DNA from: Desulfuromonadaceae bacterium
GTDB taxonomy: Bacteria > Desulfobacterota > Desulfuromonadia > Geobacterales > Pseudopelobacteraceae
Assembly (NCBI GenBank): GCA_028681335.1
Contig: JAQUIT010000008.1
Coordinates: 62,001 to 126,000, forward strand
Direction of reading: 5' to 3'
DNA length: 64,000 nt
The notes under the pieces are model-generated. The model was given only the letters and a program-made list of their open reading frames with translations. It was not told where the DNA came from and did no database searches. Numbering within the stretch: position 1 is the first letter of the stretch; every line of letters begins with the position of its first letter. Below are positions 60,887-64,000 of this stretch, one piece after another. The translations under genes and the position numbers were made by a program.

Positions 60887-62374
60887 ATGAGTGATGATCA
60901 GCGGAAGATCGGCATTACTCAGCCTCGGCAGCTGAGGTACTACGAGTGGAGTCTCGCTACAGGTTGGACCATGGTTATTGCTGTTCTCCTGGCGATCAAT
61001 TTTTATCATGAAAAGTCACAAGCCCTGGAAACGGCACGTACCCAGGCTCGGAGCAACTACCAGCGCGATGTGATCTATCGGCATTGGAATGCGGAGAATG
61101 CTGCCGTTTATGTCCCTATCACCAAAGACACCCAACCAAATCCATATTTGGCTGACCTTCCTGAACGTGATGTCATCACCACCCAAGGCAAGAAACTGAC
61201 CTTGATAAACCCTTCCTACATGACCCGACTCGTCTTCGAGATGGCGGCTCAATCATATGGCGTTAAAGGGCACCTTACCAGTTTGAACCCCATCCGACCT
61301 AAAAATCTACCGGATGTATGGGAAACAGCAGCACTAAAGGCTTTCTCAGGCGGGTCACAGGAGGTGAGCTCTGTTGAAAAAATGGTTGATGGCAGCTATC
61401 TCCGCCTGATGAAACCCCTGAAAACCGATAAGGATTGCCTTAAATGTCACCGCAAACAAGGATATCAAGTGGGGGAAATTCGCGGTGGGCTCAGTGTTGC
61501 CGTTCCTATGGAACCGCTTTGGGTGATAGCCCGACAAAATAACATCCTCAATAGTGCAAGCTTTATTGTTCTATGGAGCATCGGACTTACCAGCATCTTC
61601 GTCGGGGCGACACGTCTTCGTCGAACCATCCGGGAACGCGACGTAGCGGAACGGGAAATAATCGACCTTAACCAAGTTCTCTTGACCCGCGCCAAGGAAT
61701 TGGAAGCAGCCAACCGTGAATTGGATGCATTCTGTTCAACAGTATCCCACGACCTTCGCGCACCACTGGTGTCAATAGTCGGGTTCTGTCAGCGCATCCT
61801 TAAAACGCCGGCCGACAACCATCTTGACACATGCGAACGCTATACCGGGATTATTCTTGAATCTGCGCACAAAATGGAAAAACTCATAACAACGCTCTTG
61901 AAGTTTGCGCGTATTACACGGGACGAGTTGACCCGTACATCCGTTGACTTGCACGGAATAGCCGATGAAATTTCCAAAGAAATCGAGATGAATGAACCAA
62001 GACGGCGAGCAATATTCACAATCGCAGCAGATATGACGGTAAACGGAGATGAAGCTTTGTTGCGGGTGGTAATGCAAAATCTGCTCGGCAATGCGTGGAA
62101 ATATACCAGTAAATGTGCTGAAACGTTGATCGAGGTCGGCGTTACGGAGCGTGACGGCAAAACGGTTTATTTTGTTCGGGACAATGGTATTGGATTCGAC
62201 AACAGCCAGTCGGAAAAAATGTTCGAGGCGTTCCAGCGATTTGCCAATGCAGACGAATTCGAAGGTACCGGGATCGGCCTAGCGACGGTCAAACGGATTA
62301 TCACCCGGCATGGCGGCCAGATTGCTTGTGATGGTGAAGTTGGTAAGGGAGCAACGTTTTATTTTTCTCTTTAA
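60887..62374 (+). CDS. Sensor histidine kinase with a heme-binding DUF3365 domain
   Basis: The protein has 495 residues from the ATG at 60887, chosen for AGAGG 7 bases upstream over a GTG 18 bases earlier. An N-terminal membrane helix (about 22-42) is followed by a periplasmic DUF3365/Tll0287-like domain with CLKCHRKQGY near 185-194, a c-type heme site, and a second membrane helix (about 222-242). A coiled linker leads to a HisKA domain with SHDLRAPL near 290 and a HATPase_c domain with NLLGNAWKYTS near 400, DNGIGFD near 435 and GTGIGLATVK near 465. It probably senses redox state or NO through its heme. No response regulator gene is adjacent in the window. Confidence 0.93.
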   Translation: MSDDQRKIGITQPRQLRYYEWSLATGWTMVIAVLLAINFYHEKSQALETARTQARSNYQRDVIYRHWNAENAAVYVPITKDTQPNPYLADLPERDVITTQGKKLTLINPSYMTRLVFEMAAQSYGVKGHLTSLNPIRPKNLPDVWETAALKAFSGGSQEVSSVEKMVDGSYLRLMKPLKTDKDCLKCHRKQGYQVGEIRGGLSVAVPMEPLWVIARQNNILNSASFIVLWSIGLTSIFVGATRLRRTIRERDVAEREIIDLNQVLLTRAKELEAANRELDAFCSTVSHDLRAPLVSIVGFCQRILKTPADNHLDTCERYTGIILESAHKMEKLITTLLKFARITRDELTRTSVDLHGIADEISKEIEMNEPRRRAIFTIAADMTVNGDEALLRVVMQNLLGNAWKYTSKCAETLIEVGVTERDGKTVYFVRDNGIGFDNSQSEKMFEAFQRFANADEFEGTGIGLATVKRIITRHGGQIACDGEVGKGATFYFSL

Positions 62375-62432
62375 TGAATAGATACAGTGAAAATCAGTTT
62401 CTGATTTTCTTGAGAAAAGTGGAGAATGTCAC

Positions 62433-63692
62433 ATGACCAAAAATAAACGGGTTGTCATAGCAGGAATGGGTTTTGGCGGAATCCGCGCCGCTCGGGTCCT
62501 GGCAGGAAGAGGATTAGATGTGGTGCTTGTGGATCGGAACAATTATCACTTGTTCCAACCGCTGCTCTACCAAGTGGCAACTGCCGGACTTGAACAGGAG
62601 TCAATCGCCCATTCTGTACGCGCTATGGCCCGGAGTTGGTCTGGCACACGATTTCATCTGGCAGAGGTGGCCGGAGTCAATTTTATCTCGCATGAAATTC
62701 AGACGGACAACGGATTACTGCCGTACGACTATCTCGTCATTGGTGCTGGAAGTGTCACAAATTTTTTCGGGCTTGAGTCTGTTAAGCGCCACGCTTTCGA
62801 TCTCAAGGAATTAGCGGATGCAGAAATACTCCGTAATCACATACTCACTGCCTTCGAACGGGCAGTAATTGAACCCGACCCGGCACGTAAGCGCGCACTG
62901 ATGACATTTGTCATTGTCGGCGGTGGACCGACTGGGGTTGAGTTTGCCGGTGCGCTTATTGAACTGGTCCATTTTGTTCTGGCCAAGGACTACCCTGATC
63001 TGAACACCGGTGCGGCCAGAGTGGTGTTGGTGGAGGCAACCGACAAGCTGCTGGCGTCAATGCCCGAAAAACTGCGCACATACACGCTAAAAAAACTGCG
63101 CAGCATGTCCGTAGAGGTACTCCTCAATGCCCGCGTGGTGGATGCCGGCCCTGAACGTGTCGTTCTGCACGACGGCACCGTAATCCCAGCGCACACACTC
63201 TTCTGGTCTGCGGGGGTAAAGGCGGCAGCATTATCCGACGTTCTGGACGCGCCTCATAAAGCCGGGGGCAGGATTCCTGTAGAGCCTGACTTGACGCTAC
63301 CCGGCCACCCAGATGTCTATGTAATCGGTGATATGGCGTATCTGGAGCAGGATGGCGCTGCGCTTCCTATGATTGCACCCGTAGCCATGCAGATGGGCAT
63401 CTACTCCGGGAGGGCAATCCTGTCGAAGGAGCGAGGCACTACTCTTCCTCCGTTCTGCTACCACGACAAGGGGAGCATGGCAACAATCGGCCGGAATGCT
63501 GCAGTGGCGAGCGCCTTCGGCATGGACTTCCGGGGGTATCTGGCATGGCTTGTTTGGCTATTGTTGCATCTCTACTACCTGATCGGATTTCGCAATCGCA
63601 TCGTGGTTATGCTCAACTGGGTTTGGTACTACTGGTTTCACGAACGTCAGGTACGTCTCATCACCAAACGAGAGGGTCAGTCACATGAATAA
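62433..63692 (+). CDS. ndh: Type II NADH:quinone oxidoreductase-like flavoprotein
   Basis: This 419-residue protein has two dinucleotide-binding folds: IAGMGFGGIRAAR near 9-21 for FAD and VIVGGGPTGVEFAGAL near 161-176 for NAD(P)H. YQVATAGLEQESIA near 50 and VYVIGDMAYLEQDGAALP near 292 are family markers. A C-terminal amphipathic helix region (LVWLLLHLYYLIGFRNR) attaches it to the membrane. NDH-2 passes electrons from NADH to quinone without pumping protons. GGAG lies about 9 bases before the ATG. Its end overlaps the next gene by 8 bases, implying a paired function with that polyferredoxin. Confidence 0.93.
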   Translation: MTKNKRVVIAGMGFGGIRAARVLAGRGLDVVLVDRNNYHLFQPLLYQVATAGLEQESIAHSVRAMARSWSGTRFHLAEVAGVNFISHEIQTDNGLLPYDYLVIGAGSVTNFFGLESVKRHAFDLKELADAEILRNHILTAFERAVIEPDPARKRALMTFVIVGGGPTGVEFAGALIELVHFVLAKDYPDLNTGAARVVLVEATDKLLASMPEKLRTYTLKKLRSMSVEVLLNARVVDAGPERVVLHDGTVIPAHTLFWSAGVKAAALSDVLDAPHKAGGRIPVEPDLTLPGHPDVYVIGDMAYLEQDGAALPMIAPVAMQMGIYSGRAILSKERGTTLPPFCYHDKGSMATIGRNAAVASAFGMDFRGYLAWLVWLLLHLYYLIGFRNRIVVMLNWVWYYWFHERQVRLITKREGQSHE

Positions 63693-64000
63693 TTTAACAA
63701 TAAAATCTGTTATTAACATCCGAACCGTTGTGCAATGGTTCTTTATGTTTTGGGTCATCGGTATCGGCATCCGTTTCGGCATGTTTATCAATTCCGTTGA
63801 AAGCGGCGCCGCCGCTCCTTTCGTTTCGCGTCCGCCGGGGGTTGAGGGATTCCTGCCGATCGGTGCCCTTACCAGCTTGAAGTATTGGCTGGTTTCGGGG
63901 GAGATCCACCCGGTCCATCCCGCAGCACTGGTTATTTTTCTGTCTATCCTGCTTATGAGTCTGCTGGCCAAAAAATCCTTCTGCTCATGGCTGTGCCCTG
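63685..64000 (+). CDS. 4Fe-4S polyferredoxin, N-terminal part (cut by window end)
   Basis: Only the first 105 residues are in the window. The frame starts MNNLTIKSVINIRTV, has membrane helices near 14-33 and 74-94, a loop with RPPGVEGFLPIGALTSLKYW, and ends KKSFCSWLCP, the start of the CxxxCP motif typical of NapH/CcoG-type polyferredoxins. It overlaps the stop of ndh by 8 bases. Electron transfer between quinone pool and a periplasmic or cytoplasmic partner is likely. The rest lies outside the window. Confidence 0.85.
   Translation, partial: MNNLTIKSVINIRTVVQWFFMFWVIGIGIRFGMFINSVESGAAAPFVSRPPGVEGFLPIGALTSLKYWLVSGEIHPVHPAALVIFLSILLMSLLAKKSFCSWLCP

Overview
The window looks like a chromosomal segment of a Geobacter/Trichlorobacter-type member of the Desulfuromonadota. 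Supporting signs are a pentaheme NrfA with a CxxCK catalytic heme, small c7-like cytochromes, a HemX-HemA pair, a heme-binding sensor kinase and polyferredoxins. The assignment to this group is an inference; no rRNA or tRNA is visible to confirm it.

Region 1 (1-6.2 kb, all minus strand). An autoregulated LexA-type repressor lies next to a tight seven-gene transcription unit: tiny zinc ribbon, IHF-like protein, NERD protein, SRAP/YedK-type protein, TerB-like protein, beta-CASP metallo-beta-lactamase and a possible PD-(D/E)xK nuclease. It starts at a promoter near 6.17 kb and ends at a terminator near 0.75 kb. The content suggests DNA repair or defence, but this combination is not one I can name.

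Region 2 (6.2-28.4 kb). A 20-kb defence island is transcribed leftwards from one strong promoter at 27.95 kb. In order it encodes a WYL regulator, a giant DEAD/DUF1998 helicase ending in a possible nuclease domain, an SNF2 helicase, an Eco57I-like adenine methyltransferase, an SMC-like ATPase with a Cys-x-x-Cys hook, a reverse transcriptase fused to a nitrilase, and a SIR2 protein. The first five resemble DISARM-type or restriction-like helicase/methylase systems; the RT-nitrilase resembles defence-associated RT type 1. The left end cuts into a decayed DUF4143 ATPase gene, and the SIR2 reading frame runs out of frame through that remnant. Diverged 84-bp direct repeats lie outside both ends of the island.

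Region 3 (28.4-35 kb). This is a mobile-element graveyard: a tyrosine recombinase with operator-like repeats, two accessory genes, a small gene with an in-frame TGA, an IS3-family remnant, an IS110-family element with a structured 3' flank that could encode a guide RNA, a secreted protein, a possible ribbon-helix-helix protein and HU.

Region 4 (34.9-48.8 kb). A TetR gene faces a rightward cluster headed by a perfect 10-4-10 palindrome: a His-rich polytopic membrane protein, an SUMF1/NirV-like protein, a heme O synthase homologue, a second membrane protein, a FadL porin, small cytochromes (one decayed), rhodanese and YtfJ-like proteins, then HemX-HemA and a chemoreceptor. The context points to a respiratory or nitrogen-oxide-handling membrane complex with its own heme supply.

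Region 5 (48.9-64 kb). A second TetR with its own palindrome controls a DevBCA/MacAB-like tripartite exporter that includes a c-type cytochrome. It is followed by a polyferredoxin and a nitrite/NO module (PAS, RIC/ScdA, HD, NrfA) behind an FNR-type promoter. The window closes with a His-rich periplasmic protein, a heme-binding histidine kinase, a type II NADH dehydrogenase and a truncated second polyferredoxin.
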